Positions 15,797 through 24,696 are shown, counted from the first letter of the stretch. The stretch: DNA of 64,000 nt from Pseudocoprococcus catus (GCF_019734885.1 NZ_JAAXCM010000049.1:26470-90469), one strand, 5' to 3'. A program made the numbers and translations. The notes: generated by a model not told the origin, from the letters alone.

Positions 15797-16966
15797 ATGT
15801 TAATCAAAGGAAAATATACAACAGCGCAGGTTTATACAACTAAAAATGTTGAGACAGTGATTGAAGATTATGCTGCATCACAGATTCAGGCACTCTGTGA
15901 TCAGCCGATAAATGAAGGATGTCAGATCGCCGTGATGCCGGATGTGCATGCGGGAATCGTTGGGACAATTGGATATACTCAGACTGTCGGCAAAGCGATC
16001 ATGCCGAATGTGGTCGGGATTGATATCGGCTGCGGGATGACATTAGCACGGGTAAAAGGACGAATTAAGGATTTTCAGAAACTGGATACGGTGATAAGGG
16101 AGAAGGTTCCGGCGGGATTTGCTATAAGAGACGATGCACTTCGCATGGCTGATGAAATAGATCTTTCAGAAATGCATTGCTATAAAAATATACAGGCAGA
16201 CAAAGCATATCGGTCGATTGGTACGCTGGGCGGCGGCAATCATTTTATAGAGGTGGATCAGGGAGAAGATGGAGATTTTTATCTTGTGATTCATTCCGGA
16301 AGCAGGCATCTTGGGATTGAGGTGACGAATTTTTATATCAATCAGGGTGAGAAAGTACTGAAGGAAAAAGGTTGTTCAGTTCCTCATGAGACAACATATC
16401 TTGAAGGACAGCTGATGCAGGAATATCTTGAAGATTTGCAGATTGTACAGAAGTATGCGGATATTAACAGACAGGCGATATTGGCAGAGGTTATAAAAGG
16501 AATGAAGTGGAAGGTTCAGGACACTTACAGCTGTATTCATAACTATGTGGAGTCAGCAGACACAACATTTACCGGTACACCAATCATTCGAAAAGGTGCT
16601 ATTTCAGCAAAAGCAGGAGAAAAGGTGATTATTCCGGTGAATATGCAGGCAGGGATCATTCTTGGAACAGGACTGGGAAATGATGCATGGAATCAGTCGG
16701 CACCCCATGGAGCGGGACGGCTTTATAAGCGTTCAGCTGTGAAGGAGCATTTTACGGTGTCGCAGTTTAAAAAAGCAATGCAGGGGATTTATTCTACCTG
16801 TATCGATGAGGGGACACTTGATGAAGCACCATTTGCTTATCGGTGTATGGATGACATACTTGAAGTAATTGGGGAGACTGTGTGTGTCGATCAGATTATT
16901 CGGCCAATCTATAATTTTAAGGCTGGAAGAAAGAAAAAGCGAAATACTTTGAAAGATGAGAAATAG
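15797..16966 (+). CDS. rtcB: RtcB-type RNA ligase
   Basis: A ~390-residue RtcB, the GTP-dependent ligase that joins RNA 3'-phosphate or 2',3'-cyclic phosphate ends to 5'-OH ends. Metal and GMP-site motifs visible are MPDVHAG, GIDIGCGM (conserved Cys), LGGGNHFIE, VIHSGSRHLG and the nucleotide-transfer histidine in APHGAGR. It belongs to the shorter bacterial subgroup. The frame is open from 15749, but GAGGTG at 15787-15792 supports a start at ATG 15794 or 15797. Two metallophosphoesterase genes follow, so this may be an RNA end-processing and repair cluster. Confidence 0.9.
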   Translation: MLIKGKYTTAQVYTTKNVETVIEDYAASQIQALCDQPINEGCQIAVMPDVHAGIVGTIGYTQTVGKAIMPNVVGIDIGCGMTLARVKGRIKDFQKLDTVIREKVPAGFAIRDDALRMADEIDLSEMHCYKNIQADKAYRSIGTLGGGNHFIEVDQGEDGDFYLVIHSGSRHLGIEVTNFYINQGEKVLKEKGCSVPHETTYLEGQLMQEYLEDLQIVQKYADINRQAILAEVIKGMKWKVQDTYSCIHNYVESADTTFTGTPIIRKGAISAKAGEKVIIPVNMQAGIILGTGLGNDAWNQSAPHGAGRLYKRSAVKEHFTVSQFKKAMQGIYSTCIDEGTLDEAPFAYRCMDDILEVIGETVCVDQIIRPIYNFKAGRKKKRNTLKDEK

Positions 16967-17014
16967 ACAAATATCAGATAGATTAGCAGTCAGGCTATCA
17001 GAAAGCAGGTAAAA

Positions 17015-17956
17015 TTGGCTGAGTATATAACAGGGGATTGTCACGGTGATTTTCAAAAGGTTGAAGTGTTTTGCAGACGGATGCAGACAACAATCGAAGA
17101 TTGTATGATTATTCTTGGTGATGCGGGAATTAATTACTGTATGGATCATCGGGATACGGAGAGAAAAAAGTATTTGGCAGGGCTTCCGATTACAGTTTTT
17201 TGTGTATATGGTAATCATGAGGAAAGACCTTCTTCCATTTCTTCTTACAGGAAGAAGAAATGGAAAAATGGCACCGTTTATTTTGAGCCGGAATATCCGA
17301 ATCTGATCTTTGCGAAAGACGGTGAAATCTATGAATTTTCAGGCAAAAAGGTATTGGTTATTGGTGGTGCCGGCAGTCCGGATAAGGCCTATCGAATGAT
17401 GACCGGTCTGCCGTGGTTTGAAGATGAACAGCCGAATGAATCAATCAAAAATTATACGGAGCAGCAAATAGTAGAAAGCCGTTGGAAAGTAGATTATGTG
17501 TTGTCTCATACATGTCCGCTGGTGTATAGGCCTGAAAAATCATTATATACTTTATCAGACCCCAAATCGATAGACTTATCAACAGAAAGATGGCTGGAAA
17601 CACTTGCGGCAAACCTGCAGTATGAGCGATGGTATTTTTGACATTATCATGATAATCGGGTTTATGTGGATGCAGAAATGCTTTACGATGCGATTAAGCT
17701 GCTTGGATTGAAAGAAACGCTTCAGAAACAGGGAAGGCCGGAATATCGAAAAGATGAGGCGGTTATTTTTTCAACGAAGATCAATGGCATGGAAGTCGAT
17801 GGATATGGTACAATTAAGCAAGTACATGCTTATGGAACAAAAATGATGGACCGGGAAGTTACCTATGATATTTATGGGATCAAAAGCGGCGGTGCCGGGG
17901 CAAAGGAATTGTTTGAGAACATAGCGGAATCGCAGTTGATGTCTGCGATTTTATAG
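17015..17956 (+). pseudogene. metallophosphoesterase interrupted by an in-frame TGA
   Basis: Calcineurin-like phosphoesterase motifs GDCHGDF, ILGDAG, YGNHE and LSHTCP appear in order. The frame then reads YERWYF-TGA-HYHDN: the stop at 17639-17641 stands where the family has Gly of GHYHD. The same frame continues for another 104 codons to 17956 with a plausible C-terminal domain. A single G to T change (GGA to TGA) would explain it. The start is TTG 17015 after AGCAGGT. The N-terminal part alone would lack the last metal-binding histidines and should be inactive. Confidence 0.75.
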
Positions 17957-18009
17957 ACGATTGACTAAAATTAAGAACAGATGAGATTTTGAGAGAGGAG
18001 TGACAGGCA

Positions 18010-18597
18010 ATGAAGTATTATATCAGTGATTTACATTTATTTCATGAAAACGCCATTGCCTTTGATCCTCGGCCATTTGCGTCATTGCAGGAAATGCATG
18101 ATACGATTTTAAAGAACTGGAATGACCGTGTGACCAATGGGGATATGGTATATATTTTAGGTGATGTGAGCATGCGCGGCAAAAAGGAAGAGCTGATTGC
18201 ATTCGTGGCTCAGTTAAAAGGGCGTAAAGTGTTGATCAAGGGGAATCATGATGACGTTTCTGATTACCGTTATCAGCAGTTGTTTCATGAAATCTGCGAT
18301 TATAAAGAAATGCATGACACGATTGGTAAGGAGCATTATAGTCTGGTTTTGAGCCATTATCCGATTTTCAGTTGGAGGAACATGGGACGAGGAAGAATTC
18401 TCCTGTATGGGCATACCCATGAGAGTGAGGAAGACAGGTTTTATCAGAAGTGTCTGTCCGAGATGAGGGCGAATGACTGCCGGCATGTCTATGAAGCGGA
18501 AGAATTAAGAGCCTATAACGTTGGATGTATGCGGGATTATATGAATTATACGCCGAGAACGTTGGAAGAAATTCTGAATTCAAGGAGTAAGGTGTAA
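18010..18597 (+). CDS. metallophosphoesterase
   Basis: A 195-residue calcineurin-like phosphoesterase with all five motifs: SDLHLFH, ILGDVSM, KGNHD, LSHYPI and YGHTHE. AGGAG precedes ATG 18010. Family members of this size hydrolyse phosphodiesters or phosphoproteins. The substrate cannot be told from sequence, but its place behind rtcB and the broken paralogue suggests RNA-end or nucleotide processing. Confidence 0.88.
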   Translation: MKYYISDLHLFHENAIAFDPRPFASLQEMHDTILKNWNDRVTNGDMVYILGDVSMRGKKEELIAFVAQLKGRKVLIKGNHDDVSDYRYQQLFHEICDYKEMHDTIGKEHYSLVLSHYPIFSWRNMGRGRILLYGHTHESEEDRFYQKCLSEMRANDCRHVYEAEELRAYNVGCMRDYMNYTPRTLEEILNSRSKV

Positions 18598-18599
18598 AG

Positions 18600-18722
18600 A
18601 ATGATTTATTTAATAACAATGGAAGGAATCTATCCATTCCGGCAGGCAGTCTTTACATGAAAAGTGAAGATGTTTTGTACGAGATTAAAAAGATCCAGCA
18701 GGAAGAGGCATTTGTGAGATGA
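18600..18722 (+). pseudogene. possible gene remnant after the phosphoesterase
   Basis: One frame reads ...NLSIPAGSLYMKSEDVLYEI... and ends near 18722, without a convincing start of its own. A 21-codon ORF (MKSEDVL) could be its start but is very short. It looks like the eroded end of a larger gene. The parent family is not recognised. Confidence 0.25.
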
Positions 18723-18724
18723 AC

Positions 18725-18755
18725 AAAGGGGCGTATCATTGTGATACGCCCCTTT
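18725..18755. terminator. bidirectional terminator
   Basis: AAAGGGGCGTATCA pairs perfectly with TGATACGCCCCTTT around TTG. It lies between the plus-strand phosphoesterase cluster and the minus-strand arginase gene. Confidence 0.8.
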
Positions 18756-18781
18756 ACTGTATCAAAAAGATTCAATAGATT

Positions 18782-19627
18782 TTACAATCCCTGCACATGT
18801 TCCACCAGTCTGGATACAAATCCAGCCGTAATATCATCCTTGTCCAGTTCATGATTAAATTCAACGATATCCATCGCCTGAACCGGCAGCCGTGTCAGCA
18901 GCTCATCCATCATCAGGAAGACGTCGTCTTCATTGAAACCTTCCGGAACGGGAACGGAGACGCCAGGCATCAGTTTCGGATCCATGGAATCAATATCGAA
19001 GCTGACATGAACAGCCGGGCAGTGGCTGAGATAGTCAATACTTTCGTTCAGACAGTTCTGAAGACCGTGTTCCATAATATAATCCCATTTATAATAACGA
19101 ATATGGTGTTCTTTGAGAATTTCTGCTTCCGGCGGATCAATGTCACGCAGGCCAAGCATAACAATGTTGCCTGATTTTAACTTGATGCTGTCATCCAGAA
19201 AATGTGTCAGGGAAGGTTCACCAAGTCCCAGGAGTGCAGCCACCGGCATTCCGTGAATATTGCCGGTAACCGTTGTCTTGTCAGTGTTGATATCCGGGTG
19301 CGCATCAATCCAGATCAGCCCGGTTTCGCCTTTGGTATAAACGGATGTAGCGGATACAGAACCCATGGCGGCACTGTGATCTCCGGCAATCATCAGAGGG
19401 CGATGCCCAGATGTTAGAATATGGTAACCTTGCTTGGCAATGCCTTCGCAGGTAGCGCATACACTTTCGAGATTCTTCAGATTGGCACGGAAAGGTCCCT
19501 TACACGTGATTTCTGGAACTTTATTCATTTGAAGATTTTTAAAATTTTCTGTTAAATAGTCGATACTTTTGATTAATCCCTTTGCACCGACGCCGTAGTG
19601 GGTCGGACAGCCGTATAATTCAAACAT
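18782..19627 (-). CDS. arginase/agmatinase-family ureohydrolase
   Basis: A 281-residue ureohydrolase. The binuclear Mn ligands are present in AGDHSAAMG, WIDAHPDIN, HGMP and SFDIDSMDP, and the conserved Glu follows in VEFNHELD. The reaction releases urea from arginine, agmatine or a related guanidino compound. Loop residues around the first Asp motif resemble arginases (NIHGMP), but I cannot fix the substrate. The start is ATG 19627 with GGAGG six bases upstream; the apparent longer frame begins inside that RBS. Confidence 0.87.
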   Translation of the reverse strand: MFELYGCPTHYGVGAKGLIKSIDYLTENFKNLQMNKVPEITCKGPFRANLKNLESVCATCEGIAKQGYHILTSGHRPLMIAGDHSAAMGSVSATSVYTKGETGLIWIDAHPDINTDKTTVTGNIHGMPVAALLGLGEPSLTHFLDDSIKLKSGNIVMLGLRDIDPPEAEILKEHHIRYYKWDYIMEHGLQNCLNESIDYLSHCPAVHVSFDIDSMDPKLMPGVSVPVPEGFNEDDVFLMMDELLTRLPVQAMDIVEFNHELDKDDITAGFVSRLVEHVQGL

Positions 19628-19857
19628 GATTGCCTCCAATAAATCAATGTCTGTGATCGAATGAGATATCAGACATTTCTTAAGTTTACTGCACTATAAC
19701 ACGGGTCAACTGGTCTGTCAATTTAATGGAATAAAGCCTATAGGACATGAAATGCATAAAAAAATGTATAAATATGGAAATATACACTTACATTGGAAGT
19801 GAGTCAAACATCATCCTGAAACATAATATAGTATAACCCCATTTTTGGAGTTATGTC

Positions 19858-21381
19858 ATGATTTTGAAAGCATTGTTTGAAGGGATTCCGGCAGTATTGT
19901 GTCAGGGCAGCTGGGATACTGATATAGCATCCATTGCAATGTGTTCGAAAGAGGTAACAAATAACAGCCTGTTCATCTGCATTAAGGGTATGGAGCAGGA
20001 TGGCCATCAATATATTCAAGAAGCAGCAGAGAGAGGAGCAGCAGCATGCCTGGTTGAAGAGGCTTTCTGGAAGAAGTCGGCATCCATGCATGGAAATCTG
20101 AAGCAGCCTGAGAAAAAGACATCCGCATATGGGAAACTGAAGCTGCCTGAGCAAATGACGATTGTATCTGTGCAAAATACGCGAGAAGCAGCAGCCTGGG
20201 CGGCAGCTGCTTTTTATCGTTATCCGTCAAAGGAATTAAAAGTGATCGGGATTACCGGCACAAAGGGAAAAACATCCACAACGTTTATGATCCGGGATAT
20301 TCTGGAAGCCGCCGGGTATAAAACGGGCCTTCTGGGCACAATAGATTATGAGATTGGTGAAGAGAAAAAACGGGCGGAGCGGACAACACCGGAGGCGATT
20401 GATGTTCAGCGTTATCTGAGAAAAATGGCAGACAGCGGATGCCGTTTTGCAGTGATGGAAGTCTCTTCTCAAGGATTAAAACTTCACCGCTCGGATGGCA
20501 TTTTATTTGATATGGGGGTTTTTACGAATCTTGGAAGAGATCATATCGGCCCGAAAGAACATAAAGATATGGCGGAATATGCGCATTATAAAAGTCTACT
20601 GTTTCAAAAGTGCTGCTTTGGGATCGGCAACATAGATGATCCCTATTATAGGGAAATATTTAAAGATGCCTCATGTCAGGTTTGTACCTATAGCTGTAGG
20701 CAAAAAGCGGATGTTCAGGCTTCAGATATAATGTTAGTCAACCGTAACGGACAATTGGGTACATTTTTTAAAGTCAATGGGGAAGAATATGCAGTATCAG
20801 CACCGGGGGAGTTTTCTGTTTATAATGCAGTGGCGGCAATCACCGTATGCAGACACTATGGTATTGATCAGGAGATTATCCGAAAAGCACTGAAGACAAT
20901 CAGTGTTCCCGGAAGGGTGGAAGTTATTGACAATGACAGGGGATATCTGCTTCTGATCGATTATGCCCATAATGCCATGAGTCTGAAAAATATACTGGAG
21001 ACGATGCGCCGGTATCATCCTAGACAACTGTGGGTTCTTTTCGGATGCGGCGGAGGCAGATCAGCAGCAAGGCGCAGAGAGATGGGCCGTGTGGCAGGAA
21101 AATATGCAGACTTTACAGTGATTACATCGGATAATCCAAGATATGAGGAACCGGAGCGGATTATGCAGACAATTGAGGAGGGAATGAAGGAAACAAAGGG
21201 ACAATATCAAATGATGGTTGATCGTAAAGAAGCCATGCGGTTTATGCTGGCACAGGGACGGCCGGGAGATATTTTGATCCTGGCGGGAAAGGGCCATGAA
21301 CAGTATCAGGAGATCAAAGGAGACTATTTGCCGTTCAATGAAAGAAAAATTGCGCAGGAAATCCTGGCGGATCTTGACTAA
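19858..21381 (+). CDS. murE: UDP-MurNAc-L-Ala-D-Glu:meso-diaminopimelate ligase
   Basis: A 507-residue MurE, adding the third residue of the peptidoglycan stem in the cytoplasm. It has P-loop GITGTKGKTST, TTPEAIDVQRYL, SSQGLKLHR, FTNLGRDHIGPKEH, DYAHNAMSL and the DAP-recognition motif TSDNPRYEEP, with GCGGGRSAARR before it. Residues ~80-100 hold a short tandem-like duplication (GNLKQPEKKTSAY / GKLKLPEQMT), a linker oddity. spoVAB follows after 69 nt. As the DNPR motif is intact, this is the main MurE, in contrast to the variant at 7709-9253. Confidence 0.92.
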   Translation: MILKALFEGIPAVLCQGSWDTDIASIAMCSKEVTNNSLFICIKGMEQDGHQYIQEAAERGAAACLVEEAFWKKSASMHGNLKQPEKKTSAYGKLKLPEQMTIVSVQNTREAAAWAAAAFYRYPSKELKVIGITGTKGKTSTTFMIRDILEAAGYKTGLLGTIDYEIGEEKKRAERTTPEAIDVQRYLRKMADSGCRFAVMEVSSQGLKLHRSDGILFDMGVFTNLGRDHIGPKEHKDMAEYAHYKSLLFQKCCFGIGNIDDPYYREIFKDASCQVCTYSCRQKADVQASDIMLVNRNGQLGTFFKVNGEEYAVSAPGEFSVYNAVAAITVCRHYGIDQEIIRKALKTISVPGRVEVIDNDRGYLLLIDYAHNAMSLKNILETMRRYHPRQLWVLFGCGGGRSAARRREMGRVAGKYADFTVITSDNPRYEEPERIMQTIEEGMKETKGQYQMMVDRKEAMRFMLAQGRPGDILILAGKGHEQYQEIKGDYLPFNERKIAQEILADLD

Positions 21382-21450
21382 TACATCATTTTCGAAATAA
21401 CGATGTATTTAGAAGGCTGCAGAAAAAGTTTTAATGGAGGAACAGAGAAA

Positions 21451-21867
21451 ATGAAGGCATTGATTTTATGGGGGATCGGTATGTCGGGCGGAATCGCAGT
21501 GGCGGCGGGATTATTTACCTTCCTTGTAATTACGGGAATTCCCCATCGGTTAATGACGATCACTCACACGACGGCCTATGGCGGATGGTATGAATGGATG
21601 TTTGTGCTGGGTGGTGCGCTTGGTAATGCAGTCTGGCTGACAGATACAGCAGTAAAAATACCGGCAGGGATGTTTCTGGCAGGTGCAGCAGGCCTTTTGG
21701 TCGGGATATTTATCGGGTGTCTGATCGGAGCGATTGCAGAGGTGCTGGATGCGTTGCCGGTGTTTTTCAAAAGAATCGGTATCCGTCAGGGCATCGGTGT
21801 CGTCATTTTCTGGATGGCCGTCGGCAAAACACTGGGGGCCTGGATGTGGTATTTTATATTGACATAA
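21451..21867 (+). CDS. spoVAB: stage V sporulation protein AB
   Basis: A ~138-residue membrane protein with about four hydrophobic helices. Motifs GIAVAAGLFTFLVITGIPHR and LGGALGNAVW match the SpoVAB family, a component of the SpoVA dipicolinate channel. The start is ATG 21451 after GGAGG at 21436-21440. It is followed by spoVAC after 78 nt and preceded by murE. Confidence 0.85.
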   Translation: MKALILWGIGMSGGIAVAAGLFTFLVITGIPHRLMTITHTTAYGGWYEWMFVLGGALGNAVWLTDTAVKIPAGMFLAGAAGLLVGIFIGCLIGAIAEVLDALPVFFKRIGIRQGIGVVIFWMAVGKTLGAWMWYFILT

Positions 21868-21945
21868 ATGCCAGTATAAAATAGAAGCAGGTATAGATTG
21901 AAGAATATGGAGGCGGGATACTGATTGATCAGAAGAAAGGTGTGA

Positions 21946-22479
21946 ATGAAACAGATGGAAAGTGAAAAGCAGACAAAAAATGAAAAACAAACAAAAGGTG
22001 AAAAACGGATGGAAGATGAAAAACAGGCTGCCAGGAAGAGGCGGGATAAACGATATAATGATTACGTGAAACAGGTAACACCGAAACATAACTGCCTTTT
22101 AAATATGCTGAAAGCATTTGTTAGCGGAGGCTTCATTTGCGCCATCGGGCAGATGTTTTCGGATTGGTACGGCAGTATGGGACTTATGAAGGATGAGGTG
22201 TCAGGATATACAACGCTGTCGTTAATATTGATCAGTGTGATCCTGACATGTCTGAACTGGGTGGGGCCCATCACAAAATTTGCCGGTGCGGGCTATCTGG
22301 TGCCGATTACAGGCTTTGCCAATTCGGTGGCAGCATGTGCACTGGAATTTAAAGCTGAAGGAGAAGTTTTTGGTGTGGGCTGCAAGATATTTACCATTGC
22401 AGGCCCGGTGATCCTGTACGGCATTGTCACCAGCTGGGTACTGGGAGCAATTTATTGGGTGGTGCAGATGTTTGCTTAG
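21946..22479 (+). CDS. spoVAC: stage V sporulation protein AC
   Basis: A 177-residue membrane protein with the SpoVAC core: KQVTPKHN, LKAFVSGGFICAIGQ, GAGYLVPITGFANSV and a C-terminal membrane segment. SpoVAC is a mechanosensitive part of the spore Ca-dipicolinate channel. The N-terminus carries an unusual charged repeat (EKQTKNEKQTKGEKRMEDEKQ) of about 25 residues, encoded by short direct DNA repeats. spoVAD and spoVAE, normally next, are missing; a regulatory leader for glmS follows instead. Confidence 0.87.
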   Translation: MKQMESEKQTKNEKQTKGEKRMEDEKQAARKRRDKRYNDYVKQVTPKHNCLLNMLKAFVSGGFICAIGQMFSDWYGSMGLMKDEVSGYTTLSLILISVILTCLNWVGPITKFAGAGYLVPITGFANSVAACALEFKAEGEVFGVGCKIFTIAGPVILYGIVTSWVLGAIYWVVQMFA

Positions 22480-22505
22480 GATAATATCAGGGAAGTGCGC
22501 CGCAA

Positions 22506-22559
22506 TCAGGTCTGCAGATGAAGAGAAAACTGTCAGGTCTGCAGATGAAGAGAAAACTT
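22506..22559 (+). repeat. tandem 27-bp duplication upstream of the glmS promoter
   Basis: The unit TCAGGTCTGCAGATGAAGAG plus AAAACT (22506-22531) is repeated exactly at 22533-22558, a 27-bp period with 26 matching bases. The second copy ends on the first base of the -35 box. Confidence 0.9.
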
Positions 22560-22586
22560 GACAAAACAGCTGACTTGTTATAGTAT
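22558..22586 (+). promoter_or_regulatory. sigma-A-type promoter of glmS
   Basis: TTGACA (22558-22563), 17-base spacer, TATAGT (22581-22586). Transcription would start near 22593, giving a ~280 nt leader that contains the glmS ribozyme. Confidence 0.88.
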
Positions 22587-22594
22587 ACAAAAGA

Positions 22595-22610
22595 AACTTT
22601 GATAACTGAA
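22595..22610 (+). promoter_or_regulatory. rrn-boxA-like sequence in the glmS leader
   Basis: AACTTTGATAACTGAA matches, at 15 of 16 positions, AACTTTGATAATTGAA in the rRNA-operon leader at 63925-63940. In Firmicutes rRNA leaders a similar motif (CTTTGAAAACT type) is the boxA antitermination signal. Confidence 0.5.
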
Positions 22611-22633
22611 TAGATGGATTCACCATAATTTTT

Positions 22634-22775
22634 TCTTTAAGCGCCATGTACCGGAGTGATCCGGTTAACGAGGAGAAGGGTGATCGAAGATTCGGCGGAT
22701 GCCCTTTCGCACATCCCGGTGCGGATATATTGACAAATATGCAGGCAACTGCAAAACAAAACAATATAACGGGAA
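22634..22775 (+). ncRNA. glmS ribozyme riboswitch
   Basis: The core of the GlcN6P-dependent self-cleaving glmS ribozyme is clear. AAGCGCC gives the cleavage site before G22641. TTAACGAGG and GGGTGATCGAAG follow, then the invariant TTCGGCGGATGCCC. P3 forms from GCAC/GTGC and a long-range P4 from ATATTG/CAATAT. High glucosamine-6-phosphate triggers cleavage and decay of the glmS mRNA, a feedback loop on cell-wall sugar synthesis. It stands ~100 nt before the glmS start. Confidence 0.95.
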
Positions 22776-22875
22776 CTGATGAGATCAGATAGTGAAGCAT
22801 CAAAGATGATTATGAGACGTATGAGGCTGGCAAAACAGCTGAGTACATGAATATATAGATTAGTGAGGAAAAATT

Positions 22876-24696
22876 ATGTGTGGAATAGTAGGTTATACAG
22901 GTAAACAGAGTGTTGCAAAGCAGATTCTGGATGCATTGGAACTGCTGGAGTATCGTGGTTATGACAGTGCCGGTATGGCAATTGTTGATGAGATAAACGG
23001 TCAGGTGCAGATCCGCAAGCGTGCCGGAAGAGTAGCAGACCTTGAAAAGGTATGGAAGGCTAATCCGGTGAATGGTATTTGCGGTATTGGTCATACACGT
23101 TGGGCAACCCATGGCGGTGTCAGCGATGTGAATGCACATCCGCATCGTGCAGGACGTGTCACATTGGTTCACAATGGTATTATTGAGAATTATGAAGAGC
23201 TGAAGGATCATTTTGGCCTGGCGGATGAACTGATTTCTGATACAGACAGTGAAGTTGTTGCTGCGGTATTGAACCGTTTTTATACAGGTGATCCGCACGA
23301 AGCACTTTTCCAGACAGTGAAATGCCTAAAAGGTACTTTTGCCCTTGTGGTTATTTTTGATGATATCCCGGATGTGATTTTTGCTATCCGTAATGTCAGC
23401 CCAATCGTTGCCGCTTATCGTGAAGACGGTACCATGCTGGCATCTGATGTGGCTGCTCTTGGCGGTCAGGCAACAAGCTATATGGTAGTTCCTGAATATC
23501 ACGTCGTTGAACTGCATACAGATGACATCCGTGTTTATAATATGAAGAATGAACTTTGCGAGGCAGAATTCCTGGATATTGACTGGGATACAACAAGAGC
23601 AGGCAAAGGCAACTATCCATTCTATATGGAGAAAGAAATCATGGAACAGCCGGAAGCAATCAAGGCAACACTGGCACCTAGATATGTGGATGGACGCATT
23701 TCTCTGGAAGCAGACGGTGTGCCGGATGATGTTCTGAAGAACTGTGAACGTGTCTGCGTGGTAGCATGCGGTACAGCAATGCATGCCGGTCTGGTTGCAC
23801 AGTCTCTGGTACGTTCAATCCTTCGTATGCATATGGATGTGGAATACGCATCTGAGTTTATGTATATGGATCCTGTCATTGATGACAAGACACTGGTTCT
23901 GGCAATTTCCCAGTCCGGTGAAACCATTGACACACTGGAAGCGCTGAAGTATGCAAGAAGCCAGGGTGCGAAGAGTATTGCAGTGATCAATGTAAAGGGT
24001 TCTTCTATCGCCCGTGAAAGTGATTATGTTATGTACACCTATGCAGGACCTGAGATTGCTGTTGCAAGTACAAAGGCTTATACAACTCAGATCGCTGCAT
24101 TATTTGCATTGATCGGCCGTATGGCAGTTGTGCGCGGTGCCTTTAATGAAGAACAGGAGAAATCCTTTGTTGATGCATTGATGCAGGCTCCGGACGCCAT
24201 TCAGAAGGTATTGGACAGAAAAGAAGAGATGCATCACATTGCCAGAGGCCTTCTGGAAGCCAAAGATGCTTTCATGCTGGGACGCGGTCTTGATTATGCT
24301 ATCCTTCTTGAAGGTGCATTGAAGCTGAAGGAAGTTTCTTATATTCATACAGAAGCTTATGCATCCGGTGAATTAAAGCATGGTACAATTGCACTGATTA
24401 CAGAGAAGACACCGGTTGTTGCTCTTGTGACACAGGAACGTGTCCGCGATAAGGAGCTTTCTAACATCAGAGAGGTTCAGTCCCGTGGTGCAAGTGTTGT
24501 GGTACTGGTGAAGGATAGTATTGATCTGGCAGATGCAGATTATACACATGTGTTCACACTTCCTGCCATGGATGATGTGGCAATGGCATTCCCTGCCTCA
24601 GCAGCACTGCAGCTGCTGGCATATTATGTATCCATGGACAGAGGTCTGGATGTTGATAAGCCAAGAAACCTGGCAAAAGTTGTTACAGTAGAATAA
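22876..24696 (+). CDS. glmS: glutamine-fructose-6-phosphate aminotransferase (isomerizing)
   Basis: A 606-residue enzyme making glucosamine-6-phosphate from fructose-6-phosphate and glutamine. The N-terminal class II glutamine amidotransferase domain begins MCGIVGY with catalytic Cys2 after Met removal, and has RYDSAGMA-type and HTRWATHG motifs. Two SIS isomerase domains follow (CGTAMHAG, SQSGETIDTLEA; then LEGALKLKEVSYIHTEAY and the C-terminal tail NLAKVVTVE). Control is by the ribozyme leader upstream. Confidence 0.97.
   Translation: MCGIVGYTGKQSVAKQILDALELLEYRGYDSAGMAIVDEINGQVQIRKRAGRVADLEKVWKANPVNGICGIGHTRWATHGGVSDVNAHPHRAGRVTLVHNGIIENYEELKDHFGLADELISDTDSEVVAAVLNRFYTGDPHEALFQTVKCLKGTFALVVIFDDIPDVIFAIRNVSPIVAAYREDGTMLASDVAALGGQATSYMVVPEYHVVELHTDDIRVYNMKNELCEAEFLDIDWDTTRAGKGNYPFYMEKEIMEQPEAIKATLAPRYVDGRISLEADGVPDDVLKNCERVCVVACGTAMHAGLVAQSLVRSILRMHMDVEYASEFMYMDPVIDDKTLVLAISQSGETIDTLEALKYARSQGAKSIAVINVKGSSIARESDYVMYTYAGPEIAVASTKAYTTQIAALFALIGRMAVVRGAFNEEQEKSFVDALMQAPDAIQKVLDRKEEMHHIARGLLEAKDAFMLGRGLDYAILLEGALKLKEVSYIHTEAYASGELKHGTIALITEKTPVVALVTQERVRDKELSNIREVQSRGASVVVLVKDSIDLADADYTHVFTLPAMDDVAMAFPASAALQLLAYYVSMDRGLDVDKPRNLAKVVTVE

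Noticed and set aside
17639..17641. TGA as selenocysteine
   Set aside because: The position is a structural glycine in the family, not a Cys or Sec site, and no SECIS-like hairpin is evident right after it.
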